A stretch of 33,234 bases of DNA from Acidimicrobiales bacterium (GCA_036491125.1 DASXCO010000205.1:1-33234); one strand, 5' to 3'; shown: positions 1 through 8,454, numbered from the stretch's first letter. A program made the numbers and translations. The notes: generated by a model from the letters alone, not told the origin.

Positions 1-1387
1 CGCCCTCCGGCACGACGGGGCCCCGCCGCTGTACTACGTGCTGCTTCATGGGTGGATGCGGGTGTTCGGCACGGGCGATCTTGCCGTGCGGTCGCTCGGC
101 GGCGTGATCGCCGTGGCCACCTTCCCGTTCATGTGGCTGGCGGGCCGCCGCATCGGAGGACGTCCCGGGGCGTGGGTCGCCCTGCTGCTGCTCGCCAGCT
201 CGCCCTTCGCCGTGCGCTACGCCACCGAGGCCCGGATGTACTCGCTGGTCATCCTCCTCGTGGTGTGCGGCTTTCTCGCCTTGGCCCGGGTGCTCGAGCG
301 CTCGCGGCCGCGACCGCTCGACCTCGCCGCCGTGACCGCAGTCACCGCCCTGCTCCTCTACACCCACTACTGGACGATCTATCTGCTCGCCATCGTGGTC
401 GGCCTCGTCGCCTGGCGAACGTGGACCCGCCCGGCCGATCGCAGGGCCACCCTCTGGGCGCTGGGCGCCATTGCCGCGGGGTGCGTCCTGTTCCTGCCGT
501 GGGTGCCGATCTTCGTGTCCCAGCTCCGGCACACGGGGACGCCGTGGGCCGAGCCGGCCAACTTCAGCGCCATGGTCAACGCCGTCGGCGAGTTCGCCGG
601 CGGCAAGTCGAGCGCGGGGCGCGGCCTCGGGCTGACATTCTTCGCCCTGACCTTCCTGGCCCTGTTCGGGATGGCCCTGGACGGCCACCGGATCGAGCTC
701 GACCTCCGCACCCGGCGACCGGCCCGGGCCCTCGCCATCGCCACGGCGGGAACGCTCGGCCTCGCCATCGTCGCCGGCCTGGTCACGAGGAGCGCCTTCC
801 AGGGTCGTTACGCCGCCGTCGTGCTCCCAGTGTTCCTGCTCCTGATCGTGCTCGGGACGGCGACCCTGGCCGACCGACGCGTCAGGACGGGGGTGCTCGC
901 CGCCGCGGTGGCCCTGGGGCTGGTCGCCGCGTCCTCCAACGTGACGACCAACCGCACCCAGGCCGGCCAGGTGGCGGCGGCCATCAGCGCGGCAGCCAAG
1001 CCCGGCGACGTGGTCGGGTACTGCCCCGATCAGCTGGGCCCGTCCGTCAGCCGCCTTCTCCCGTCCGATCTGGTCCAGCTCACCTTCCCGGCGGGCGCAC
1101 CGCCGCAGCGGGTGGACTGGTACGACTACGCGGCAAGGAACGCGGCCGGCCAGCCAGCCGCCTTCGCCCGGACTCTCGCCGCCCGGGCCGGTCCCGGACA
1201 CAACATCTGGCTGGTATGGATCAGCGGCTATCGAACACTCGACCTCAAGTGCGAGACGCTCACCAACCAGCTGGCGAGCCTGCGACCGGGGACGACCCAG
1301 GTGGTCAGGCCGAACGTGAACGGCCACGACGACCTCACCGGCGTCTACGAGGCGCAGGCGTTGTTCCGCTTCCCAGCCGCGCCCTGA
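1..1387 (+). CDS. GT39-like polyprenyl-phosphate-sugar membrane glycosyltransferase (5' partial)
   Basis: The reading frame is already open at base 2, so the gene begins outside the window; 461 residues are visible. The first visible residues read HDGAPPLYY, which resembles the conserved PPLYY segment in the first outer loop of ArnT/PMT-type GT-C enzymes. About nine hydrophobic segments follow, then a soluble C-terminal part of about 130 residues. Enzymes of this family take a sugar from a polyprenyl-phosphate carrier on the outer face of the membrane and pass it to a glycan, lipid or protein acceptor. The donor and acceptor here cannot be read from sequence. The gene is 10 bp ahead of another membrane glycosyltransferase on the same strand, probably in one transcript. 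The internal GTG at 38 is not the true start, because the conserved motif continues upstream of it. The fold assignment is firm; the substrate is unknown. Confidence 0.85.
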   Translation, partial: ALRHDGAPPLYYVLLHGWMRVFGTGDLAVRSLGGVIAVATFPFMWLAGRRIGGRPGAWVALLLLASSPFAVRYATEARMYSLVILLVVCGFLALARVLERSRPRPLDLAAVTAVTALLLYTHYWTIYLLAIVVGLVAWRTWTRPADRRATLWALGAIAAGCVLFLPWVPIFVSQLRHTGTPWAEPANFSAMVNAVGEFAGGKSSAGRGLGLTFFALTFLALFGMALDGHRIELDLRTRRPARALAIATAGTLGLAIVAGLVTRSAFQGRYAAVVLPVFLLLIVLGTATLADRRVRTGVLAAAVALGLVAASSNVTTNRTQAGQVAAAISAAAKPGDVVGYCPDQLGPSVSRLLPSDLVQLTFPAGAPPQRVDWYDYAARNAAGQPAAFARTLAARAGPGHNIWLVWISGYRTLDLKCETLTNQLASLRPGTTQVVRPNVNGHDDLTGVYEAQALFRFPAAP

Positions 1388-1397
1388 GCCTCCTGAG

Positions 1398-2627
1398 ATG
1401 CTGCACCGGGATCACATCGGACAGTCCGGGCCGGCCGCCTCGAGCCGCTCGCCAGGCGGTGCTCGGGCCAGCGTGTCGGACCGGCTCCGGGTGGCCTGGG
1501 TCGGGCCTCCGGGCCGCCCCGGCGGGATCAGGGCTGACGTGGTCGCCGCCGCACCGGGATGGATCACGGCTCGGCTCATCGTGCTGGCCGCCCTGGCCCT
1601 GTCCCACTTCCTGATCAACCACCTCCATCCGACGGCGCCGGGCGTGTCCTTCCGGGTCGACCAGGGCCTCCTCGGGTGGGACGCCGGCTTCTACCGGGCT
1701 ATCGCCTCCCACGGCTACGCCCCCCTCGGCCACAGTGCGACACGGTTCTGGCCGCTGTTCCCGCTGGTCGCCCGCTACCTCGCCCTGGGTATCGCCAGCG
1801 CCACCGGGGTCACCCTGCTGATCGTCGCCAACGTCTCGGCGCTGGCGCTCGGCGCCCTGCTCCATCGACTGGTGGTGGTCGAGACCGGCGATCGAGCGCT
1901 GGCGCGGCGGGCCGCCTGGCTGATCGCCCTGGTGCCCCCGGCCTTCGTGCTTGTCATGGGGTACGCCGAGGCCACTGCCATCGCGCTGGCCGTGGCCGCC
2001 TTCCTCGCCCTGCGTACCAGGCGCTGGGAATGGGCGGCCGCCGCCGGCCTGGCCGCCGGGCTCACCCGACCGCTCGGCGTGCTCCTCCTGGTGCCCGCCG
2101 CAATCGAAGCGGTACGAGGTTGGTCGGGCGTCTCCCGACGGGAGGCGGTGGCCCGCGTCGGGGCGGTGGTGGCCCCGCTCGTAGGCGGCGCCATCTTCCT
2201 GGCTTGGTCCTGGCTGGCATACGGCGATCCGCTCGTGCCGGTGCACGCCCAGCAGGCGGCCGGCCAGCGTGGGGGCTTCGTCGACCCCGTCACCTCCCTC
2301 GGCCACGAAGCTCGTCTCTTCGTCCACGGTCACATCGGCAGCGGGCTCCACGACCCGTGGGCCCTCGGGCTCGTCGTGCTGCTGGTCGTGTGCCTGCTCC
2401 GATGGCCGGCCTCCTACGGCGCCTTCGCCGCCGCCACGCTCGTCCTCGCCCTCAGCTCGCGCAACCTCGACTCTCTCGAGCGCTACGCCCTGAGCGCGTT
2501 CCCCCTCGTCTTGGCGGGCGCATCCCTCACCGCCAGCGGACGGGTGGAGCGGGGCGTGCTCGCCCTCGGCGCTGCGGGGATGGCCGGTTATGCCACCCTC
2601 GCCTTTCTCAACGCCTACGTGCCATGA
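1398..2627 (+). CDS. PIG-V-like (GT76-type) membrane mannosyltransferase
   Basis: This 409-residue polytopic protein has about eight to ten hydrophobic segments after a polar N-terminal stretch of some 50 residues. The motif WDAGFYRAIASHGY at residues 94-107, followed by FWPLFP, matches the first outer-loop signature of the PIG-V family, where the WD aspartate (D95 here) is a proposed catalytic residue. PIG-V is the second mannosyltransferase of eukaryotic GPI synthesis. Bacterial relatives are presumed to use polyprenyl-phosphate mannose for envelope glycans. The gene starts 10 bp after the upstream glycosyltransferase, so co-transcription is likely. The ATG at 1398 has no clear Shine-Dalgarno sequence. 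A GTG at 1473 (residue 26) would remove a low-complexity Ser/Gly/Ala-rich lead and is a fair alternative. Sugar specificity is an inference from the family. Confidence 0.8.
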   Translation: MLHRDHIGQSGPAASSRSPGGARASVSDRLRVAWVGPPGRPGGIRADVVAAAPGWITARLIVLAALALSHFLINHLHPTAPGVSFRVDQGLLGWDAGFYRAIASHGYAPLGHSATRFWPLFPLVARYLALGIASATGVTLLIVANVSALALGALLHRLVVVETGDRALARRAAWLIALVPPAFVLVMGYAEATAIALAVAAFLALRTRRWEWAAAAGLAAGLTRPLGVLLLVPAAIEAVRGWSGVSRREAVARVGAVVAPLVGGAIFLAWSWLAYGDPLVPVHAQQAAGQRGGFVDPVTSLGHEARLFVHGHIGSGLHDPWALGLVVLLVVCLLRWPASYGAFAAATLVLALSSRNLDSLERYALSAFPLVLAGASLTASGRVERGVLALGAAGMAGYATLAFLNAYVP

Positions 2628-2669
2628 GGTCAAGCCCCCGGCACCATCGTCGTCATCGCCGTGGCGAGC

Positions 2670-2699
2670 GACGGGAACGGTATCGTGGAACGACCCGTC
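2670..2699 (+). repeat. Inverted repeat in the leader of the FAD oxidoreductase gene
   Basis: GACGGG (2670-2675) is matched by CCCGTC (2694-2699) around an 18-base loop. The loop holds the candidate -10 box TATCGT. It could be an operator around the promoter or chance in GC-rich DNA; there is no further support. Confidence 0.25.
2681..2686 (+). promoter_or_regulatory. Candidate -10 box for the FAD oxidoreductase gene
   Basis: TATCGT followed by GG fits the TAnnnT pattern seen ahead of other units in this window. It lies in the 114-bp gap between 2627 and 2742 and would give a leader of roughly 45-50 bases with a GAGGAG ribosome site at 2733-2738. I see no convincing -35 box. Confidence 0.35.
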
Positions 2700-2741
2700 C
2701 CGGGGCTGCCCAGGGTGGGCACGCGGCCTCGTGAGGAGAAC

Positions 2742-4331
2742 ATGGAGCCCTCGTCAGACGTGACTGGAGACCATCGCGGAACGGCACCCACGGAGCGCCC
2801 GCAGGGAGAATCCGGTCGACTGACAGCGCATGCGGGCATGGAGGTCGTCATCATTGGCGCCGGCCCGGCAGGCCTCACCGCCGCGTACGAGCTGGCCAAG
2901 GCGGGGAGGCCTTCCACCGTGCTGGAGGCCGACTCGGTCGTGGGTGGAATCAGCAGGACCACCGAGCGCGACGGCTGGCGCTTCGACATGGGCGGTCACC
3001 GGTTCTTCACCAAGGTGCCGGCCGTGGATCGGCTCTGGCACGAGATCCTGCCCGAGGGAGACTTCCTCCTCCGTCCTCGCAAGAGCCGCATCTTCTACGA
3101 CGGTAAATACTTCGACTACCCGATCCGGGGCGGCAACGCCCTGCGCAATCTCGGACCGGTCGAGGCGGTGCGCTGCGTCGGCTCCTATGCCTGGGCTCGG
3201 GTGCACCCGCCGAAGGACCAGGACAACTACGAGGGTTGGCTGGTGGCCCGCTTCGGATGGCGGCTCTACCGGACGTTCTTCAAGACCTACACCGAGAAGG
3301 TGTGGGGAATCCCCGTGAGCCAGATGCCGGCGGACTGGGCGGCACAACGCGTGAAGGGTCTGTCACTGGGTAAGGCGATCGTCAACTCACTCACCCCGAA
3401 GCGCAACCAGAAGGAGATCACCTCGCTCATCGAGGAGTTCCAGTACCCCAAGTTCGGGCCGGGGATGATGTGGGAGGTGTGTCGCGACAAGGTCGAAGCC
3501 CAGGGCTCGAAGATCGTGCTCGAGACCAAGGTGAGCCGCATCCGTCGTCAGGGCGATCGCGCCGTCGAGGTGGAAGCGACCACGACCGGTGGTGGGACCA
3601 CCACCTATCCGGTGAGCGAGCTCATCTCGTCGATGCCCTTCGGGGCCCTCGTCGAAGCGATGGACCCGCCCGCACCCGACGAAGTCCGTCGGGCCGCGGC
3701 CGGCCTCATGCACCGCGACTTCCTCACGGTCGCCCTGGTCGTGCCGGCTGACCGGGTGGCCTGGGACGACAACTGGATCTACATCCACGCTCCGGGCGTG
3801 AGAACGATGCGGATCCAGAACTTCGGCTCCTGGTCGCCCTACCTCGTGAAGGGCGGTCGCAACGTCCTGGGTCTCGAGTACACCGTGTTCGAGGGCGACC
3901 AGTCCTGGACGGCGAGCGATGACGAGCTGATCGAACGGGGCAAGGAGGAGCTCGAGCGATTGGGCCTCATGAAAGCCGCCGACGTCGAGGCGGGCTACGT
4001 GGTGCGGATGCCCAAGGCCTATCCCATCTACGACGAGCACTACCGGGAGAACGTGGAGGTGCTGCGCCGGTGGCTCGAGGCCAACCTCGTCAACGTCCAT
4101 CCCGTCGGTCGCAACGGGATGCACCGGTACAACAACCAGGACCACTCGATGTACACGGCCATGCTCACCGTCGAGAACATCCTCGGGGCCAGCCACGACA
4201 TCTGGAACGTCAACGTCGAGGCCGACTACCACGAGGAGAAGGGGGCCGGCGAGACCGGCCGGGGTCAGACGGGAACGGGCCGAGACGCCCCGGTGCTCCC
4301 CCGCGAGGCGATCCAGAGCGCCCGCCGGTAG
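2742..4331 (+). CDS. FAD-dependent oxidoreductase, amine-oxidase/UDP-galactopyranose-mutase-like
   Basis: This 529-residue protein has an N-terminal dinucleotide-binding motif GAGPAG (residues 39-44), then GGISRT and GGHRFFTK, as in protoporphyrinogen-oxidase and UDP-galactopyranose-mutase-like flavoproteins. It lacks membrane segments and should be cytoplasmic. Members of this subgroup often sit in actinobacterial envelope polysaccharide loci, but their reaction is not established. A mutase or sugar-oxidising role is an inference from context. The ATG at 2742 follows GAGGAG (2733-2738, short 3-base spacing). The frame is open further up to a GTG at 2661, and an ATG at 2838 would put the protein start right at the Rossmann strand (MEVVIIGAG); both are possible. 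The tail after about residue 505 is Gly/Thr-rich and probably disordered. It ends 6 bp from the convergent neighbour. Confidence 0.85.
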   Translation: MEPSSDVTGDHRGTAPTERPQGESGRLTAHAGMEVVIIGAGPAGLTAAYELAKAGRPSTVLEADSVVGGISRTTERDGWRFDMGGHRFFTKVPAVDRLWHEILPEGDFLLRPRKSRIFYDGKYFDYPIRGGNALRNLGPVEAVRCVGSYAWARVHPPKDQDNYEGWLVARFGWRLYRTFFKTYTEKVWGIPVSQMPADWAAQRVKGLSLGKAIVNSLTPKRNQKEITSLIEEFQYPKFGPGMMWEVCRDKVEAQGSKIVLETKVSRIRRQGDRAVEVEATTTGGGTTTYPVSELISSMPFGALVEAMDPPAPDEVRRAAAGLMHRDFLTVALVVPADRVAWDDNWIYIHAPGVRTMRIQNFGSWSPYLVKGGRNVLGLEYTVFEGDQSWTASDDELIERGKEELERLGLMKAADVEAGYVVRMPKAYPIYDEHYRENVEVLRRWLEANLVNVHPVGRNGMHRYNNQDHSMYTAMLTVENILGASHDIWNVNVEADYHEEKGAGETGRGQTGTGRDAPVLPREAIQSARR

Positions 4332-4340
4332 CAGCTGCTA
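4329..4340. repeat. 12-bp palindrome formed by two convergent TAG stop codons
   Basis: TAGCAGCTGCTA is a perfect palindrome. Its left end is the TAG stop of the plus-strand oxidoreductase and its right end, read on the other strand, is the TAG stop of the minus-strand gene. There is no T-run on either side, so it is not a classic terminator. Confidence 0.7.
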
Positions 4341-6737
4341 GCTGGCTGGCGTCGAGGCTGCAGCCCCGGAGCCGACGGGCAGCTTCGACTGCCCGTCCGC
4401 CGCTGCCTGGTCGGCGAGCGCAGTTCGATCGTCTGGCGGCCACCTCCCGAACGCGGCATCGGCCAACGCCACGAGATAGCAGACAAGGGCGAGGATGGCC
4501 GCGGCGGCAAAGCCCCAGACGATGGCGACGAAGACGGCGAGCGCCGATCCCAGCACGGAGGTGACCCCGTTGATACCCCATGCCCACGCCACGCCGGCGG
4601 GATGGAGCGCGCTCAACCGGCGGAGACCGATCGGCATGGCCGTACCGAGGAGCACGCCGAGGGGGGCCAGGAGGGCGATGGTCACAAGGACTCGTACCGA
4701 GAACGGCAGGCTGATGAGGTGGCGGAGAAGCGGCTGCAACAAATAGGCGCTCAGGGCGATGAGCACACTGATCGCAGTCAGCGCGACAGGAAGCGCCCGC
4801 CGAGGTCGTCGCCAACGGCTCGAGAGCAGGGCGCCGACGCCGGTGAAGATCAACAGCGAGAAGAGCACGACAGACAGGGCGTAAGTGGGAAAGCCGAGGA
4901 AGAGCACGAAGCGCTGGATCAGGGTGATCTCGAGCGTGAGAAAGCCGAGGCCGATGGCAGCGAAGTAGAGCAGCGATGACTGAGGCGGTCGATCCTTGCC
5001 GCGGGTCAGCCCGAGTGGAAGGCCGAAGGCGAGCAGGGTGAGCAGGAAGAGGATCCCGACCGTGGCACCGAGGAGCAGGAAGGGATCGATCGTGTAGCTG
5101 TAGCCCTTGGGCATGGGCTGGGCGATGTCCGTCAGGCGCTTCATGTTGAAGAAGAACGGTTTGTCATCGGTCGGTGCGCAGACGTCCAGCCGATAGCTGC
5201 TGCAGAAGGCCTGAGGACTCGCCGCCTGGTGGAGGCCGACCCACTCCTTCGAATACGGCCCACCGGGCGCGAACGCGATGCTGTCTCCGCGCTGGGCCGC
5301 GAGCGTGCTGATCTGGGTCAGCTGAGCAGGGCTGAACGGTCGCAGCTGTGACAGGACCGTGCCTGGAACGCCGCCGAACTGGTCGTGTCCGAGGATGACG
5401 ACCACGTTGTTCTCGGGGTGCGCGATCCCTCGCTGCCCGAGCGCTTGGAGCGTCAACACGGTGATCCGCAGGGCCTCGTCACCGACGAGGTGGTAGGCCC
5501 GGGTCACGTCCAACATGCCGCTCGGCGCGAGGTGGTCGTAGTACTCCTCGAACGCTTCGATCGTGTAGAGGTTGTTCTCGGAGAGAGCGAACGCGTCCGC
5601 CGAGCTCCCGCTCAGCGTGTCCGTGAACCCGATGTGGATCTTGTCGTACTTCGTGCTCTGGGCGGAGAGAATGGCACGACCGTCTCCGATCACCGTGTGG
5701 ACGCCGGGTAGTGAATAGGGCGAGCCGGAGGACGCACCAAGCCCTCGGTCAACGACGTCCCGGATGGCGCTGTTCAGCTCGATGACGTCGACTCGCCGAA
5801 CGCCAGACGAGAGGGCGTCGAATATGTCCCTTCCCCCGCCGCCGCCGATGACCAGGGCCCGGGTGTTGGGCGCCATCGTCAGGCCGACGCTCTGCGAGCT
5901 GGTCAGCAGCTGCTGGTAGCTCGGATAGGGCTGTCCGCGGTGATACTGGGGAACCGGAGCGTAGACACGGTCGTAGAACAGGTACCCGAAGGCATCCGCG
6001 GTGGCGGGAGCGTAGCCGAGCACCCGGTTGAGCGGGCTCCACTCGACGGCGGCGGGCCGAACGTTGGGAAAGTAGGGAGAGGCCAAGCTGTTCAGCCCCG
6101 TCGTCGCGGAGATTCCCACCACGGCGCAGCCACCTGCGGTGACGCCCACTGCGATCTTCCTCGAGAGGACAGCCGAGCCGGCGAAGAGGAGGGCCGCCAC
6201 CCCGGCGAGCGCACCCAGGGCGACCATCCCGGTCGCGGCGGTGACGATCCACATCACCGGCACGATGGCCAGCGCACCGATCCCCGCGCCCGCCAGGTCG
6301 AAGGCATAGAGGCGCCCGATGGAGGAGGTGTAGGCGCGGATCGCCAGCGTGATCACGACGCCCGCGCTGAGGAACGGGAGCAGCGCCAGCACACAGGCCA
6401 GCCCGAAGTTGAGCACGAAGTGCAGGGTGATCGAGTTGTTGTAGGAGTAGTTCAGGCGGACCAGCAGCGTCGGGGTGACGATCAGCAGGGCGGCGAAGAG
6501 GGCGGACCACCCGGCCAACGACCGCTCGAGCGGCCACCGATCGAAGAACCTCGGCCAGAGGTAGATGGCGATCCCTCCCGCTCCCGTTCCGAGCAGGGCG
6601 AGGGAGATCGCCAGGAAGGTGAAGTGATAGAAGAGGACCGCCGAGAACATCCTGGTGAGAAGCACCTGCTGGGCCAGGGCACACCCGGCTACCAGGCCAA
6701 CCCCTATGAGGACGCGGATGGGCGGCCGGTGGTCCAT
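4338..6737 (-). CDS. Polytopic membrane protein with spermidine-synthase-like methyltransferase-fold domain
   Basis: The 799-residue protein has three parts. An N-terminal block of about seven membrane segments (residues 8-225) is followed by a soluble Rossmann domain (about 290-470) and a C-terminal block of about seven membrane segments (555-775). The Rossmann domain shows LVIGGGGGRD near residue 297, an acidic residue ending the next strand (VIELN), GDGR near 349 and FALSENNLYT. This pattern is typical of membrane-fused spermidine/spermine-synthase-like proteins. True spermidine synthases move an aminopropyl group from decarboxylated SAM; for the membrane-fused family neither substrate nor product is established. 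A TACCAT box ends 9 bases before the ATG, suggesting a leaderless message separate from the upstream operon. Its place in a glycan cluster suggests it acts on an envelope molecule, but that is inference. Confidence 0.8.
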   Translation of the reverse strand: MDHRPPIRVLIGVGLVAGCALAQQVLLTRMFSAVLFYHFTFLAISLALLGTGAGGIAIYLWPRFFDRWPLERSLAGWSALFAALLIVTPTLLVRLNYSYNNSITLHFVLNFGLACVLALLPFLSAGVVITLAIRAYTSSIGRLYAFDLAGAGIGALAIVPVMWIVTAATGMVALGALAGVAALLFAGSAVLSRKIAVGVTAGGCAVVGISATTGLNSLASPYFPNVRPAAVEWSPLNRVLGYAPATADAFGYLFYDRVYAPVPQYHRGQPYPSYQQLLTSSQSVGLTMAPNTRALVIGGGGGRDIFDALSSGVRRVDVIELNSAIRDVVDRGLGASSGSPYSLPGVHTVIGDGRAILSAQSTKYDKIHIGFTDTLSGSSADAFALSENNLYTIEAFEEYYDHLAPSGMLDVTRAYHLVGDEALRITVLTLQALGQRGIAHPENNVVVILGHDQFGGVPGTVLSQLRPFSPAQLTQISTLAAQRGDSIAFAPGGPYSKEWVGLHQAASPQAFCSSYRLDVCAPTDDKPFFFNMKRLTDIAQPMPKGYSYTIDPFLLLGATVGILFLLTLLAFGLPLGLTRGKDRPPQSSLLYFAAIGLGFLTLEITLIQRFVLFLGFPTYALSVVLFSLLIFTGVGALLSSRWRRPRRALPVALTAISVLIALSAYLLQPLLRHLISLPFSVRVLVTIALLAPLGVLLGTAMPIGLRRLSALHPAGVAWAWGINGVTSVLGSALAVFVAIVWGFAAAAILALVCYLVALADAAFGRWPPDDRTALADQAAADGQSKLPVGSGAAASTPAS

Positions 6738-6746
6738 CGAGCGCCG

Positions 6747-6752
6747 ATGGTA
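6747..6752 (-). promoter_or_regulatory. Candidate -10 box, leaderless start of the spermidine-synthase-like gene
   Basis: On the minus strand TACCAT is followed by 9 bases and then the ATG at 6737, the spacing expected when transcription begins at or next to the start codon. There is no Shine-Dalgarno sequence. It lies in the 62-bp gap after the upstream epimerase gene. Confidence 0.5.
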
Positions 6753-6799
6753 GTCGATGGCCCTCTTGGAGCGACCGACGATGTCGACTCAGCGCGCCG

Positions 6800-7774
6800 C
6801 TAGCGAGCGAACTGCGAGGGCTGCCGGTCGAGCTCTCCTCGGTACCAGGCGATCGTCTCCTCGAGGCCCTCCCGCAGCGACCGCTGCGGTCGATAGCCCA
6901 GCTCCTCTCGGGCCCTGGTGCTGTCGCTGCGCATGTGCCAGATCTCCGTCGGGCGATCGGGAAGGGCCCCGATCTCGGCCCTGATGGGATTGCCCATGAG
7001 CCCGAGGATCGTCCCGGCCAGATCACGCATCGCCAGTTCTTCGCCACCCCCGATGTTGAACACCTTGCCCTCGACACCAGGCACCACGGCTGCCCGGATG
7101 AACCCCTCGACGAGATCGCCCACGAAGTTGAACTCACGAGTCTGACGACCCTGGGTCATGGCCAGGCGCTCCTTGCGCAGGGCCTGGACGATGATCTCGG
7201 GAATCACCCGGTCGGGACTCTGTGCTGGTCCATAGGCATTGAACGGTCGCACCACGACGACCGGCCACCCTCGTCCTCGCTGCAACATGAGACAGAACCG
7301 CTCCCCTGCATACTTGCTCACCGAGTACGGCGAGAGCGGATTGACCGAGGCGTCCTCCCGGAACGGGACCGCCACGTCGCCATAGACCTCACTCGTGCTG
7401 GTATAGACGAAGCGTCTGTACTCGATCCGGGCAAGCGCCTGGAGAAGGTTCACCGTCCCCTGGACGTTGGTCTGGATGCACTCGTCCAGCCGGTCCCAGG
7501 ACTTCCCCACGTGGGTGTAGGCACCGAGGTGGAAGACGATGGCCGGGTGGACCCGTTCCACCAGAGCGGCCATTGCGCCCGCGTCCGTGAGGTTGCCGCC
7601 GTGCAGGGTGAGCTGATCCCTGATCCCGAGCAGCCGCACGGGATAGACGGAGGAGACCGTGCTCGTCAGCGCGTGGACCTCGGCGCCGTCGCCGACCAGG
7701 CGCCGGGCTAGATGTGAGCCGATGAAGCCCGTCGCACCTGTGACGAGGACGCGGGCGCCGGCGAGATCGTCCAT
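6800..7774 (-). CDS. NAD-dependent SDR-family nucleotide-sugar 4,6-dehydratase/epimerase
   Basis: This is a 324-residue extended short-chain dehydrogenase. It has the NAD-binding GATGFIG (residues 13-19), the active-site stretch TSTSEVYG (about 125-132) and the YxxxK pair Y150/K154. The T-S-E triad resembles GDP-mannose 4,6-dehydratase, where the Glu takes part in dehydration, so 4,6-dehydratase activity is more likely than simple epimerisation. The C-terminal half (RPFNAYGP, QTREFNFVGDL, FNIGGG) binds the nucleotide sugar. The ATG at 7774 is supported by AAGGAGA six bases upstream; the frame is open further up, but that part is unrelated sequence overlapping the neighbour. It overlaps the upstream RfbF-like gene by 67 bp, so the two are probably translated together and act in sequence on one nucleotide sugar. 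The substrate (CDP-, GDP- or dTDP-sugar) is unresolved. Confidence 0.88.
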   Translation of the reverse strand: MDDLAGARVLVTGATGFIGSHLARRLVGDGAEVHALTSTVSSVYPVRLLGIRDQLTLHGGNLTDAGAMAALVERVHPAIVFHLGAYTHVGKSWDRLDECIQTNVQGTVNLLQALARIEYRRFVYTSTSEVYGDVAVPFREDASVNPLSPYSVSKYAGERFCLMLQRGRGWPVVVVRPFNAYGPAQSPDRVIPEIIVQALRKERLAMTQGRQTREFNFVGDLVEGFIRAAVVPGVEGKVFNIGGGEELAMRDLAGTILGLMGNPIRAEIGALPDRPTEIWHMRSDSTRAREELGYRPQRSLREGLEETIAWYRGELDRQPSQFAR

Positions 7775-8454
7775 GGACCGTCTCCTTCCCGGCAGAGGGC
7801 GCTGAGCTCGAGCGCGTCCTTGTAGGTGTCCATCGAACGCCAGAAGCCCGAGTGGCGGTAGGCGTACAGCTCGCCCTCGGCCGCCAGGGCGGGGAGCACT
7901 TCCCGCTCGAGGTCGTCGCCGCGCCAATGCTCGAACGCCCGCTCGTCGAAGACGAAGAAACCGGCGTTGATCCAGTGGTCTTGGAGTCGAGGCTTCTCCT
8001 TGAAGTGATTCACCCGTCCCACGTCGTCCCACTCGAGCGTGCCGTAGGGCGAGGGTAGCGGGACCGTGGTGACCGTCGCCGCCGCCGGGTGGGAAGCGTG
8101 ATAGTCGAGCAATGCTCTGAGGTCGACGGCGCCCAGACCGTCACCGTAGGTGGCGAGGAACGTCTGCCCCAGGCGCCCTCGGCACCGCCTGATCCGCTCA
8201 CCTGTCCCGGTCTCCTCCCCCGTGTTCACCACATCCACGCTCCAGTGCCGAGGAAGGTCGGCGGCGAACCTCTCGATGAGATCGCTGCGGAAGCCGGCAG
8301 AGAGCACGAAGTCGTCGAATCCCTGCCCTGCGTAGATCTCCATAAGGTGAAGCAGGATCGGGACGTCACCGACGTCGAGGAGGGGCTTGGGCAGATCGAT
8401 GGTGTGAGGGTACGCCCTGGTTCCCCTGCCACCACAGAGGATGACGGTCTTCAT
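7708..8454 (-). CDS. RfbF-like sugar-1-phosphate nucleotidyltransferase (glucose-1-phosphate cytidylyltransferase type)
   Basis: This 248-residue protein begins MKTVILCGGRGTR, the nucleotide-binding signature of sugar-nucleotide pyrophosphorylases. K23 lies in LPKPLL and TYGDGL (residues 102-107) supplies the metal-binding D105. VVNTGEETGTGERI (about 75-88) and GFWRSMDTYKD near the C-terminus resemble RfbF, which makes CDP-glucose from CTP and glucose-1-phosphate. The enzyme should act in the cytoplasm. The start ATG overlaps the stop of the upstream GT2 gene (ATGA, 8451-8454), and its 3' end overlaps the SDR gene by 67 bp. In classical CDP-sugar pathways RfbF is followed by a 4,6-dehydratase, and here an SDR with dehydratase-like active site follows directly. 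CTP use is inferred from motif similarity; another nucleotide is possible. Confidence 0.87.
   Translation of the reverse strand: MKTVILCGGRGTRAYPHTIDLPKPLLDVGDVPILLHLMEIYAGQGFDDFVLSAGFRSDLIERFAADLPRHWSVDVVNTGEETGTGERIRRCRGRLGQTFLATYGDGLGAVDLRALLDYHASHPAAATVTTVPLPSPYGTLEWDDVGRVNHFKEKPRLQDHWINAGFFVFDERAFEHWRGDDLEREVLPALAAEGELYAYRHSGFWRSMDTYKDALELSALCREGDGPWTISPAPASSSQVRRASSAHI
7781..7787 (-). promoter_or_regulatory. Shine-Dalgarno sequence fixing the SDR gene start
   Basis: The minus strand reads AAGGAGA, six bases before the ATG at 7774. It lies inside the coding sequence of the upstream nucleotidyltransferase and selects 7774 over the longer open frame reaching 8032. Confidence 0.7.

Noticed and set aside
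1335-2633. 432-residue open frame on the minus strand
   Set aside because: It is antisense to the PIG-V-like gene, low in hydrophobic residues and rich in Gly/Glu/Arg/Pro as expected from a shadow frame in GC-rich DNA; no domain is recognisable.
5749-7137. 462-residue minus-strand frame
   Set aside because: It is out of frame with both the spermidine-synthase-like gene and the SDR gene that it straddles, with no recognisable motif. It is a shadow, not a fusion.
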